Below, in pieces: positions 55,090 to 62,926 of a DNA stretch of 64,000 nucleotides. A program made the translations under genes and the position numbers. Location: the NCBI GenBank assembly GCA_029552245.1, contig JAKPDW010000021.1, positions 78,356 through 142,355 of the forward strand, read 5' to 3'. This stretch comes from Deltaproteobacteria bacterium (GTDB lineage Bacteria > Desulfobacterota > Desulfomonilia > UBA1062). The notes under the pieces are model-generated. The model was not told the DNA's origin. It searched no databases and saw only the letters and a list, made by a program, of their open reading frames with translations. Positions within the stretch are counted from its first letter, which is position 1; each line of letters starts with the position of its first letter.

Positions 55090-56298
55090 TCAGTCGCCGT
55101 AGCGGCCCACGATGGCGATGCTGCAGATGTTGAACATGGGGAACCCGCCGAGGTTGTGCGTGAGCCCGTAGCGTGGGTTCTGTATCTGCCTCTGGCCCGC
55201 CCTTTCGAGGAGCTGGAGGTACATCTCGTAGAGCATGCGAAGCCCCGAGGCGCCGATGGGATGGCCGAAGCACTTGAGCCCGCCGTCGATCTGGCAGGGG
55301 ATCCCGCCGTCGCGGTCGAAGAAGCCGTCGAGCACGTCCTTGGGCGCCTTGCCCCGCTCGCTGATGTGGAGGTCTTCCATGGTGACCAGCTCGGTGATGG
55401 AGAAGCAGTCGTGCACCTCCATCATGCTGATCTCCTCCCTCGGGTTCTTTATGCCCGCCTCCCTGTAGGCCTCGGCGCTCGCCTTGGTGGTGGTGATGAA
55501 GTGGGCACCGTCCCAGTCGCTGTAGGCGATCTCCGTGCCGTTGGACAGGGCGAGCTGGAGCGCTTTCACCGTCACGATGTCCTTCTTGCCCATGGCCTTT
55601 GCGATCTCCGGCGTGGTCACGATGGCGCAGGCCGCCCCGTCGCTCACGCCGCAGCAGTCGAACAGGCCGAGAGGGAAGGCGATCATGGGCGCCATGAGCA
55701 CCTGCTCCTCGGTGACAGGCCTCCTCAGGTGCGCCTTGGGATTCAGGGCGCCGTTGGCATGGCTCTTCACCGAGACGTGGGCCATGGCCTTCTTCACCTC
55801 CTGGATGTCGAGGCCGTACTTGGCCGCGTACCCGGTGGCCAGCATGGCGAAGCCGCCGGGCGCCGTCATGTTGGGGAACCACATGGAGTTCGTGATGCCG
55901 AGCGCCGTGCTGAACTCGGGCAGCCCCCCGTACCCTATGTCCTTGAGCTTCTCCACGCCCATGGCGAGGGCTATGTCGCATGCCCCCGAGGCCACGGCGT
56001 AGACCGCGCCCCTGAACGACTCGGTGCCGCTCGCGCAGAAGTTCTCCACCCGGGTCACCGCGATGTTGGGCAGGCGCAGCGCCGTGGATGCGGCAAGCGC
56101 GCTCTTGCCTATGTTGACCTCGTCGAAGCACACACCCAGCCACGCCGCCTGGATCTCCCCCTTGTCGATGCCCGCGTCCTCGATGCACTCCTGGAACGCC
56201 TCCACAAGGAGGTCCTCGGCGCTGTCGTTCCAGCGCTCTCCGAAACGCGTGCACCCCATGCCGAGGATGGCGACCTTGTCTCTTATCCCGCTAGCCAT
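55090..56298 (-). CDS. SCP-x/lipid-transfer-type thiolase
   Basis: A 402-residue thiolase-fold protein of the acetyl-CoA acetyltransferase/SCP-x thiolase group. It begins MASGIRDKVAILGMGCTRFGERWNDSAEDLLVEAF and has the nucleophile Cys in RVENFCASGTESFRGAVYAV. HDCFSITELVTMEDL and FGHPIGASGLRMLYEMYLQL carry the His and GHP motifs, and GLTHNLGGFPMFNICSIAIVG ends it. Such thiolases often need a DUF35 partner, which is present as a fusion in the gene immediately upstream (11-bp gap). It would cleave a 3-oxoacyl-CoA or run in reverse. The ATG at 56298 follows GGAGGTGG. Confidence 0.93.
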   Translation of the reverse strand: MASGIRDKVAILGMGCTRFGERWNDSAEDLLVEAFQECIEDAGIDKGEIQAAWLGVCFDEVNIGKSALAASTALRLPNIAVTRVENFCASGTESFRGAVYAVASGACDIALAMGVEKLKDIGYGGLPEFSTALGITNSMWFPNMTAPGGFAMLATGYAAKYGLDIQEVKKAMAHVSVKSHANGALNPKAHLRRPVTEEQVLMAPMIAFPLGLFDCCGVSDGAACAIVTTPEIAKAMGKKDIVTVKALQLALSNGTEIAYSDWDGAHFITTTKASAEAYREAGIKNPREEISMMEVHDCFSITELVTMEDLHISERGKAPKDVLDGFFDRDGGIPCQIDGGLKCFGHPIGASGLRMLYEMYLQLLERAGQRQIQNPRYGLTHNLGGFPMFNICSIAIVGRYGD

Positions 56299-56309
56299 GA
56301 CCCACCTCC

Positions 56310-57767
56310 TCATCCCTGTACCTGGGGCACTGCCTTCCAGAAGTACCCCGTGAATCCGCGCATCTGGTCGCGCGTCCGCCTTCTGAACGCCATCTTCACC
56401 GGCATGCCCACCTTTACCTGGTTCAGGTCGCAGTCGGTGAAGTCGACGAAGATCTTCCCCCCGCCGTCGAACGAGACGAGCCCGTAGACCGCCGGCGGGT
56501 CGACCGATGGCGAGAGCAGGTCGCCCGTGAACATCTCGACCCTGCCCCTCCTCCCGGCGAACTCGTAGTCCTCGAAGCTGCCTACAGCCTGGCAGTTCGG
56601 GTTGACGCACATGGGCATGGGCGGGAACTGAGGCGTCCCGCACTTGGTGCACAGGTGCCCGGTGAGGCCGAGGATCATCTTGCGCTTGCGCCACAGCACG
56701 GTCAAAGACGCGTTCGGGTTGGCCTCGCCCCTGATGCCGAGGTCCGCCGTGATGAGGTCGCGGAACTTGGTGAACTTGAGGTAGTTCGTGAACTCGACCC
56801 TCGATGCCAGGCTTGCGGTCACGCCTTGGGCCGGCCGGAATTTCGTTATGTTCTCCGTGACCGCAAACGCGAGCACGTCGCAGCCCTGGCCGAAGCCGGC
56901 GACCAGGATCCGGTCCCCGGGCTTGGCTCCCTCGAGCGCCTGCGCCAGCATGAGGATGGGGTGGGCGGCGCCCGTGTCCCCGCAGGTGTTGTGGAGATTG
57001 TCCTGGAGATGGGACTGGTCTATGCCCAATTCCTTGGCGATCGCCCTGTGCGTGCCCGTGAAGTAGCACGGGTAGACGACCTTCGCGAAGTCGGCAATCT
57101 TCATGGAGTGCTTCGCGAGAAAGGCGTTGACGGCCTGGGGGATGATCCTGCCGTAGCCCTCGTCGCGGACCCAGCGCTCTTCCCAGCCGTAGTCGAATTC
57201 CTTGCCGTAGCCCTTGTAGTGATCGACGAAATCGCAGTTCATCGAGTAAGCGCCGATGAACTCAGCGATGACGTCGTCCCTGCCGAACAACAGGGCGGCC
57301 GCACCGTCGCCGTAGAACATCTCGAACATGGTGGCCATCTTGGTGCGCCTCTGGTCCGAGGCCACGACGAGCACGCCCGACTTCGAGCCCGAGGACACCG
57401 CGTCGAGAGCGGCAAGGCACGCCGTGGTACCCGCCTTCTGGCAGGCGGTATAGTCCGCTGCTGAAAGCCCGTCTTCCACGAGGTTGAGCGCGGCCGCGAC
57501 GATGCCCGCGTTGAGCCTGTCCGCAAAGGGCAAGGTCGTCGACGCGAGAAACAGGCCGTCGACGCGCTTCCTGTCCCTTGCCGCGAGGCAGTCGTAAGCG
57601 GCCTCCACCGCCATGCTGACCGCGTCCTCGTCCCAGTTCGCGATCGCCTTCTCACCTCCGGCCACCGCCATGATCACCGGGAAATACCATGCCATGTTCT
57701 GGATGATGGTCATGCGGCTTATCCGGTAACGCGGCACGTACCCCCCGTACGCCTGGATGCCTACCAT
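56310..57767 (-). CDS. HMG-CoA-synthase-like protein fused to a DUF35 zinc/OB domain
   Basis: A 485-residue fusion. Residues 1-345 match archaeal-type HMG-CoA synthase: MVGIQAYGGYVPRYRI, the ANWDEDAVSMAVEAA Glu region, Cys109 in DYTACQKAGTTACLAALDAV as nucleophile and HNTCGDTGAAHP. Residues about 365-485 form a DUF35 domain with a zinc ribbon (HLCTKCGTPQFPPMPMCVNPNC) and an OB fold (GRVEMFTGDLL...). In archaea three separate proteins (thiolase, DUF35, HMG-CoA synthase) form one channelling complex. Here two are fused and the thiolase gene is adjacent. The product is unlikely to be mevalonate precursor in this bacterium, so a related condensation or cleavage in acyl-CoA metabolism is inferred. 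Confidence 0.9.
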   Translation of the reverse strand: MVGIQAYGGYVPRYRISRMTIIQNMAWYFPVIMAVAGGEKAIANWDEDAVSMAVEAAYDCLAARDRKRVDGLFLASTTLPFADRLNAGIVAAALNLVEDGLSAADYTACQKAGTTACLAALDAVSSGSKSGVLVVASDQRRTKMATMFEMFYGDGAAALLFGRDDVIAEFIGAYSMNCDFVDHYKGYGKEFDYGWEERWVRDEGYGRIIPQAVNAFLAKHSMKIADFAKVVYPCYFTGTHRAIAKELGIDQSHLQDNLHNTCGDTGAAHPILMLAQALEGAKPGDRILVAGFGQGCDVLAFAVTENITKFRPAQGVTASLASRVEFTNYLKFTKFRDLITADLGIRGEANPNASLTVLWRKRKMILGLTGHLCTKCGTPQFPPMPMCVNPNCQAVGSFEDYEFAGRRGRVEMFTGDLLSPSVDPPAVYGLVSFDGGGKIFVDFTDCDLNQVKVGMPVKMAFRRRTRDQMRGFTGYFWKAVPQVQG

Positions 57768-57783
57768 ACGCGAATACCCCCTT

Positions 57784-58989
57784 TCATGGAGTTGCCCCCG
57801 TGTATACGATCCCCTGCGCTTCCATGTCCTCGACCTGGCCGGGCGTGTACCCCAGCGATGCGAGCACCTCTTGGGTGTCCTGTCCCAGGGCCGGGCCGCA
57901 CCTCAGGTACTTGGGCTCGAATCCCGAGAACTTCACCGGGCACGCCACCTGCCGGATCGGCCTGCCGCCGGGCCCCGGCACCTCGACGACGATCCCCCTG
58001 GCCACAGCGTGCGGGCTCTCGAAGGCCTCACGGACGCCGAGCACCGGCTCGACGCACGCATCCACGTCCGAAAAGACACGCACCCAGTGGTCCAGGTCGC
58101 GCGATGCGACGACTTCCGCCACCTTTTCCCTCAGCTCGCCGGTGATGCCGGGTTCCATGAGCCGCGGCACGTACTCCGACAGCCCGAGCCTCTCCAGGAA
58201 GGCCGCCAGGAACTGCGGCTCGAGCCCGCCGAAGGAGATGTGACGGCCGCAGGCGGTGCGGTAGAACCCGTAGAGCGAGCCGCCGTTGAGGATCTCGGTG
58301 GCGTATCCCGGCTCGGGTGCGCCCACGAGGCAGCCGATCCCGCTCACCGCGTGGAAGGGATACACGCCGTCTGTCATGGAGACGTCTATGTACCGCCCCT
58401 TTCCTGTTTTCGTCCTCGATACGACCGCGGCAAGGATCGCGATGGCCGCGTCCTTGGAACCCGACCCCACGTCGGCCACCTGGACGCCCATGAGGCAGGG
58501 CCCGCCTTCCGGGGTCCCGGAGTAGCTCATGACGCCCGCGAGCGAGAGGTAGTTGATGTCGTGCCCTGCCCGGTCCCTGTATGGGCCTGTCTGGCCGTAG
58601 CCGGTGATGGAGCAGTAGATGAGGCCGCCGTCCAGCTCCCTGAGATCGTCGTAGGAGAGCCCGAGCCTCGCCATCGCGCCGGGCCTGAACTGCTCCACCA
58701 CGATGTCGTAACCCTGTTCCTTGATCAGCCTCCGTACGATCTCGACGGCCTCGGCGCGCTTGAGGTCGAGCGCGATGGACCGCTTGTTGCGGTTGAGGTA
58801 GGCGTGCATGCAGGAGACCGTGCACGCCTCGTCAACGAACGGCGGCGCGAGCCTCGCCATGTCCATGCGGGTGTGCGACTCCACCCTGAGGACCTCCGCC
58901 CCCATGTCCGACAGGATCATGGTGGCGAAGGGACCCGGCAGGAGGTAGGTGAAGTCGAGGATCTTCACTCCGGAAAGCAGGGGTTCCAT
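57784..58989 (-). CDS. CaiB/BaiF family III CoA-transferase
   Basis: A 401-residue class III CoA-transferase, which activates acids by moving CoA from another CoA ester. It begins GVKILDFTYLLPGPFATMILSDMGAEVLRVE and contains YLNRNKRSIALDLKRAE, EQFRPGAMARLGLSYDDL, GYGQTGPYRDRAGHDINYLSLAG and the catalytic Asp region QVADVGSGSKDAAIAILAA. The racemase subgroup (AMACR) shares this fold, so epimerisation of a 2-methylacyl-CoA is an alternative. It is the first gene of the minus-strand set, 16 bp before the HMG-CoA-synthase-like fusion, and follows the strong promoter at 59181-59210. Confidence 0.93.
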   Translation of the reverse strand: MEPLLSGVKILDFTYLLPGPFATMILSDMGAEVLRVESHTRMDMARLAPPFVDEACTVSCMHAYLNRNKRSIALDLKRAEAVEIVRRLIKEQGYDIVVEQFRPGAMARLGLSYDDLRELDGGLIYCSITGYGQTGPYRDRAGHDINYLSLAGVMSYSGTPEGGPCLMGVQVADVGSGSKDAAIAILAAVVSRTKTGKGRYIDVSMTDGVYPFHAVSGIGCLVGAPEPGYATEILNGGSLYGFYRTACGRHISFGGLEPQFLAAFLERLGLSEYVPRLMEPGITGELREKVAEVVASRDLDHWVRVFSDVDACVEPVLGVREAFESPHAVARGIVVEVPGPGGRPIRQVACPVKFSGFEPKYLRCGPALGQDTQEVLASLGYTPGQVEDMEAQGIVYTGATP

Positions 58990-59180
58990 GCCTGGTGCTT
59001 CCTCTCCTCGTTACGGGCGTTGTGCCCTTTCAGAACCATGCCGCATGCATGCCGCACACGAAAACGCGTTCTTCCACTCGATCGGCTCGAGGCATAACCC
59101 GGCAAAGCGCCGTCTATCTTCACCCGGCTTCACGCCGGCATTTCACTCACGCGATCGCAACCGTCGAATCACTCTACGCT

Positions 59181-59210
59181 ATTATCCAACCGTTGACAAC
59201 CGGTTGTCAA
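59181..59210 (-). promoter_or_regulatory. Near-consensus sigma-70 promoter for the acyl-CoA cluster
   Basis: On the minus strand, TTGACA (59205-59210) is followed after 18 bp by GATAAT (59181-59186): a perfect -35 and a 5/6 -10. Transcription would start near 59174 and reach the CoA-transferase ATG after about 185 nt. A perfect palindrome overlaps the -35. Confidence 0.7.
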
Positions 59211-59211
59211 C
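59192..59211. promoter_or_regulatory. Perfect 20-bp palindromic operator
   Basis: GTTGACAACCGGTTGTCAAC is its own reverse complement over all 20 bp. It covers the -35 element and part of the spacer of the minus-strand promoter, so a bound repressor would block RNA polymerase. The symmetry is typical of TetR- or MarR-type sites. The same palindrome also offers a TTGACA in the plus direction, but no good -10 follows there. Confidence 0.75.
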
Positions 59212-59409
59212 AGTTTTCGTATGTTTGTAATACATCATTACCACCGGGCCGCGAGGCCGCCGGGTCACCGCGCACCCGCCCGACCCTGCCGATCATGATG
59301 CGGTGCGGATCCAGGACCTGGGCCGCACCGAGCGAGAGGGATCGTCATCCAGGAAAGGGAACTCTCACGGAAGGCACGACGAATGCCCCGGAGAAGGCCG
59401 TCGCCCTCC

Positions 59410-59518
59410 AAGCGTGCATTCCTCTTGTCGTGCCCGGCGTGCAGGGGATGAATGGCGAAACGGCGAGCGATGGAATGAGCGAAAGCGTGCATTCCTCTTG
59501 TCATGCCCGACGTGCTGG
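59410..59518. repeat. Pair of 36-bp direct repeats, 73-bp period
   Basis: The unit beginning AAGCGTGCATTCCTCTTGTC is present at 59410-59445 and 59483-59518 with 33 of 36 bases identical, separated by 37 bp of different sequence. The second half (GTCATGCCCGACGTGCTGGG) resembles REP-type motifs also seen at 28631 and 28705. Confidence 0.75.
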
Positions 59519-59533
59519 GATAGGACTTCGTTC

Positions 59534-60664
59534 ATGAAGGTGCTCGTTGTGACCACCTCGTACCCCGACAGGCCCGGCGCGCAGCGGGGGATCTTCATCA
59601 GGGAGTTGTGCCGGGCACTCACGGGCAAAGGCGCCGAGGTCATGGTCGTGACGCCCAGGGTGGACCCGTCCAGCCCGCTTCGAGAGAACGACCAGGGCAT
59701 CGAGGTGAGGAGGTTCACGTACCCGACGGGCGGAAGGCGGTTGCACCAGACGGAGTCCATACCTGTTTTCCCCATGGCGGTGTTCATGGTCTCCGGCCTG
59801 GCCTCGACCTTGCGGGCCGTGCGTTCTTTCAGGCCCGACGTCATCCACGGGAACTGGATCGTGCCCACCGGTCTCATCGCTTCCATCGCGGGGCTTTCGA
59901 GCCTCACCCCCGTGGTCAACACGGCGCGCGGCATGGACACCCGCCTCAGGAAGAACCCTGCGGTCAGGCCCCTGTTCGACCTGGCGGTGAGGCTCTCGGG
60001 CAGGGTGACGGTCGTCTCGGAGGCCATGCGGGCGATCCCCGGGCTCGAGGCAGCCGAGGTCATACCATCGGGGATCAAGGACCAGTTCTTCGAGGTGTCG
60101 CCCGACCCCTCGTCACAAACCGTGCTGTATACCCGGAGCCTCGAGCCTGTCTACGGGGCCGACACGATCATACGGTCGATACCCCACGTCCTCGAGAAGG
60201 CCCCGGGGGCGAGGTTCGTCATCGCGGGAACGGGCAGCCTGGCGGGACACCTCGAGGCCATGGCCTCTGAACTCGGGGTGAGAGACCGGGTGACGTTCCT
60301 CGGGCACGTCCCCCACGAGAGCGTGCCCGCGCTCCTTTCCGAATCGAGGGTCTTCGTCTCGACCGCGACGGAGGACGGGACCTCGGTCGCCCTCATGGAG
60401 GCCATGGCCGCGGGGCTCATACCCGTGGCCACGGATATCGCTCCCAACAGGACCTTGATCGAGCACGAAACCGACGGGTTCCTCTTCAGGCCCAAGGATG
60501 CACCCGGGCTCGCCCTCATGATCACGAGGGCGCTCTCGGGCGAGATCAGGGAAGAGGCCATAGCCTCGAAGAGGGCCGACCTCAAGAGACGCATCCCCTG
60601 GAGCGTCGTTGCGGACCGGTTCGTTCTCGGCTATAACCAGCTTCTTGAACGATCGAGGCGGTAG
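59534..60664 (+). CDS. GT4-family glycosyltransferase
   Basis: A 376-residue GT-B glycosyltransferase of family 4 type. The N-terminal domain has VLVVTTSYPDRPGAQRGIFIRELCRAL and VIHGNWIVPTGLIASIAG. The C-terminal nucleotide-sugar domain has VLYTRSLEPVYGADTIIRSIPHV, FLGHVPHESVPALLSESRVFVSTATEDGTSVALMEAMAAGLIPVATD with the E-x7-E pattern. It transfers a sugar to a polysaccharide or lipid carrier on the cytosolic face. The ATG at 59534 has a weak ribosome-binding site; longer upstream frames run into the repeat pair and are rejected. It shares strand with the ABC transporter downstream. Confidence 0.92.
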   Translation: MKVLVVTTSYPDRPGAQRGIFIRELCRALTGKGAEVMVVTPRVDPSSPLRENDQGIEVRRFTYPTGGRRLHQTESIPVFPMAVFMVSGLASTLRAVRSFRPDVIHGNWIVPTGLIASIAGLSSLTPVVNTARGMDTRLRKNPAVRPLFDLAVRLSGRVTVVSEAMRAIPGLEAAEVIPSGIKDQFFEVSPDPSSQTVLYTRSLEPVYGADTIIRSIPHVLEKAPGARFVIAGTGSLAGHLEAMASELGVRDRVTFLGHVPHESVPALLSESRVFVSTATEDGTSVALMEAMAAGLIPVATDIAPNRTLIEHETDGFLFRPKDAPGLALMITRALSGEIREEAIASKRADLKRRIPWSVVADRFVLGYNQLLERSRR

Positions 60665-61105
60665 GGCGGGCCTGTAGTTTCGCCCGCATCAGGACATGAG
60701 ACCCGCGCACAAGGAGAAAGAGAGCGGACTCGAGGCGGCTGCCGGGCGTCAACGACTGCACCCGGAAAGGCGGAGCCATGACCATGAAGGGATTTCCGGG
60801 TCCGCCCGTCCATCCCGGCCGAGGACCTCTCGCACCTGCCCCGGGCGGGCCCGCACCGGAGGCCGCAGGGCCCATGCACGGCGGGCAGTCGTGTCAAGAT
60901 CGACAGGAAAGGCACGCAACAGTCCCGCGGCGACCACGGGCGAAGTGGCCCTGGTTATCGTCGCCAGCCCCTGTCGCATCGAGCGTCACGGGCTGAAAGG
61001 GCTTTTGGGCATGGGAGGGTCACGGTCCCCCTCCCAGTCGGTCGGGAAGGCCCGTTCTTGGAAGGTCCAACCGTTCGGGACACCCACCGGCAGGACGCTA
61101 CCGGC
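60665..61105. other. Intergenic region, no gene recognised
   Basis: About 440 bp of GC-rich spacer between the glycosyltransferase and the ABC transporter. No convincing coding frame, RNA gene or terminator is seen. A TTG at 61058, 7 bp after GGGAAGG, could extend the transporter start into this region. Confidence 0.5.
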
Positions 61106-62926
61106 ATGCTCGGCATACTGAGAGAGCTGTTCACCTATCTGCCGCCCCGGAGGACGTTCAGGTTCACGGTCCTTCTTGCCGGGATGGTCCTGGTGGCGGT
61201 CCTGGAGACCCTCACCGCCGGGGTGATCTCCTTCTATGCGGCCTCGTTCGCCAACCCCGGCCTCATCATACAGGACTACATCCCCAAGGCTCAGAAGGTC
61301 TTTCCCTGGATCCCCTCCCTCGACACGAAGGGGCTGATCCTTGCCTTGAGCCTCACCGTGATCGCGCTCGTGGTGGTGAAGAACGCGGCCGCCGCAGTCG
61401 TGACGTATGCCACCAACCTCTACACGGCGAACGTGAGCGGCCACCTCGGCAGGCTCATGTTCAGCGGTTTCCTCGACATGCCGTACGAGTGGCACACCCG
61501 GCACTTCTCGGCCGACCTCATACAGAACGTCGGCTGGAGCCAGTACTTCGGCCTCCTCCTGAGGTCTGTGCTCAAGTTCGTGAGCGACACCCTGATCGTG
61601 GCCATCCTGCTCACCACCATCCTGGTCGCAAACCCGGCCATCTCGGTCCTCGTATTCCTGACCATCGGCGGAGCCTCCCTGGCCATCATCAGCCACGCGA
61701 GAAGGGCCATCGACCGGCTGACGGAAAGGCAGCGCGAGTTCAACATCTCCATCAACCGCCAGGTCTCCATGGCCTTCCACGGCATCAAGGAACTGAAGGT
61801 CTACAACAGGACCGAGGGCTTCATCGACGCGTACGCGGAAGAGTTCCTGGGGCTGGCGAGGATCGAGGCCCGGTTGGGCTTCGTGAACCAGCTGCCCGGT
61901 TGGCTGCTCGAGATCCTGGGCGTGGGCCTCTTGTCCAGCGCCATCATGATCATGTTCTTGTGGTTCGGCGATTCCACGGCGAAGATCACGGGCACCATCG
62001 CGCTGCTCGCCGTCACCTCGTGGAGGGTCATCCCGGCCATGGGCCGCATCCTGAACAGCCTGAACTCGATGAGAGAGTCCCTTCCCTACGTGCAGACCGG
62101 GCTCGGCCGCCTCCGTGAGGTGCACGCGCGACCGAGGCCCGCCCGCACGGGCAGGCCCGCCCGCAAGCGTTTCGAAGAGGCGTTCAGGGTGGAGAACGTC
62201 ACGTTCGGGTACCAGGGCGCCAACACCTTCGCCGTCGAGGACCTCACGCTCACCATCCCGAGGGGGCAGGTCCTCGGCATCATAGGGACCTCCGGCGCGG
62301 GGAAGAGCACGCTCGCGGACATCACGGCGGGGCTCCTGCCCCCCGCGACGGGCGAACTCCTGCTCGACGGCAGGAGGCTTGCCGGTGAGGACCTGGCGGG
62401 CTGGCAGTCCCTGATCGGCTACGTGCCCCAGACCCCGTACATCCTGCCAGGCACGCTGGCAGAGAACGTGGCGTTCGGCGTCAGGAAGGAAGAGATCGAC
62501 ATGGAAAAGGTGATGAGGTGCTGCAGGATGGCCGCCATGGACGACTTCTTGCACGAGCTCCCCCAAGGGATCGAGACCTACATCGGTGAGCGGGGGGTCA
62601 AGCTCTCGGGGGGCCAGCGGCAGAGGGTCGCCATTGCGCGCGCGCTGTACAACGACCCGGAGGTGATCATCTTCGACGAGGCGACGAGCGCCCTCGACGA
62701 GAAGAACGAGCAGGCCATCCAGAACACCATCAACACGCTGAAGGAAAGGATCACGCTCATCATCATAGCCCACAGGCTCACCACCGTGGAGGGCTGCGAC
62801 AGGGTGGTGTGGCTGGACAAGGGCAGGGTCAGGCTCGTGGGCGACGCGAAGACCGTGATAGCTCAATTCAGGCGACAGAGCGGTGAGGCACCCGAGATCG
62901 AGGGCAGTCGGGGGGGGGATGCCTGA
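61106..62926 (+). CDS. ABC transporter, fused permease and ATPase (flippase-like)
   Basis: A 606-residue half-transporter: an N-terminal six-helix ABC membrane domain (residues about 15-315) and a C-terminal ATPase. The ATPase has Walker A GTSGAGKST, Q-loop YVPQTPYILPGTLAENV, signature LSGGQRQRVAIARAL, Walker B VIIFDEATSALD and H-loop IAHRLTTVE. It should work as a dimer. Relatives such as PglK and MsbA flip lipid-linked sugars or lipids, which fits the flanking glycosyltransferases. The ATG at 61106 is taken; TTG at 61058 adds 16 residues. The stop overlaps the next gene by 8 bp. Confidence 0.92.
   Translation: MLGILRELFTYLPPRRTFRFTVLLAGMVLVAVLETLTAGVISFYAASFANPGLIIQDYIPKAQKVFPWIPSLDTKGLILALSLTVIALVVVKNAAAAVVTYATNLYTANVSGHLGRLMFSGFLDMPYEWHTRHFSADLIQNVGWSQYFGLLLRSVLKFVSDTLIVAILLTTILVANPAISVLVFLTIGGASLAIISHARRAIDRLTERQREFNISINRQVSMAFHGIKELKVYNRTEGFIDAYAEEFLGLARIEARLGFVNQLPGWLLEILGVGLLSSAIMIMFLWFGDSTAKITGTIALLAVTSWRVIPAMGRILNSLNSMRESLPYVQTGLGRLREVHARPRPARTGRPARKRFEEAFRVENVTFGYQGANTFAVEDLTLTIPRGQVLGIIGTSGAGKSTLADITAGLLPPATGELLLDGRRLAGEDLAGWQSLIGYVPQTPYILPGTLAENVAFGVRKEEIDMEKVMRCCRMAAMDDFLHELPQGIETYIGERGVKLSGGQRQRVAIARALYNDPEVIIFDEATSALDEKNEQAIQNTINTLKERITLIIIAHRLTTVEGCDRVVWLDKGRVRLVGDAKTVIAQFRRQSGEAPEIEGSRGGDA

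Larger units (their letters stand above)
58990..59533. other. Divergent intergenic region: promoter/operator and 36-bp repeat pair
   Basis: About 540 bp between the CoA-transferase (minus) and a glycosyltransferase (plus). The left part holds the sigma-70 promoter with its palindromic operator and a small GTAAT/ATTAC dyad (59227-59241). The right part holds two 36-bp units with 33 matches (59410-59445 and 59483-59518), 73 bp apart. No coding frame is convincing. Confidence 0.7.
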
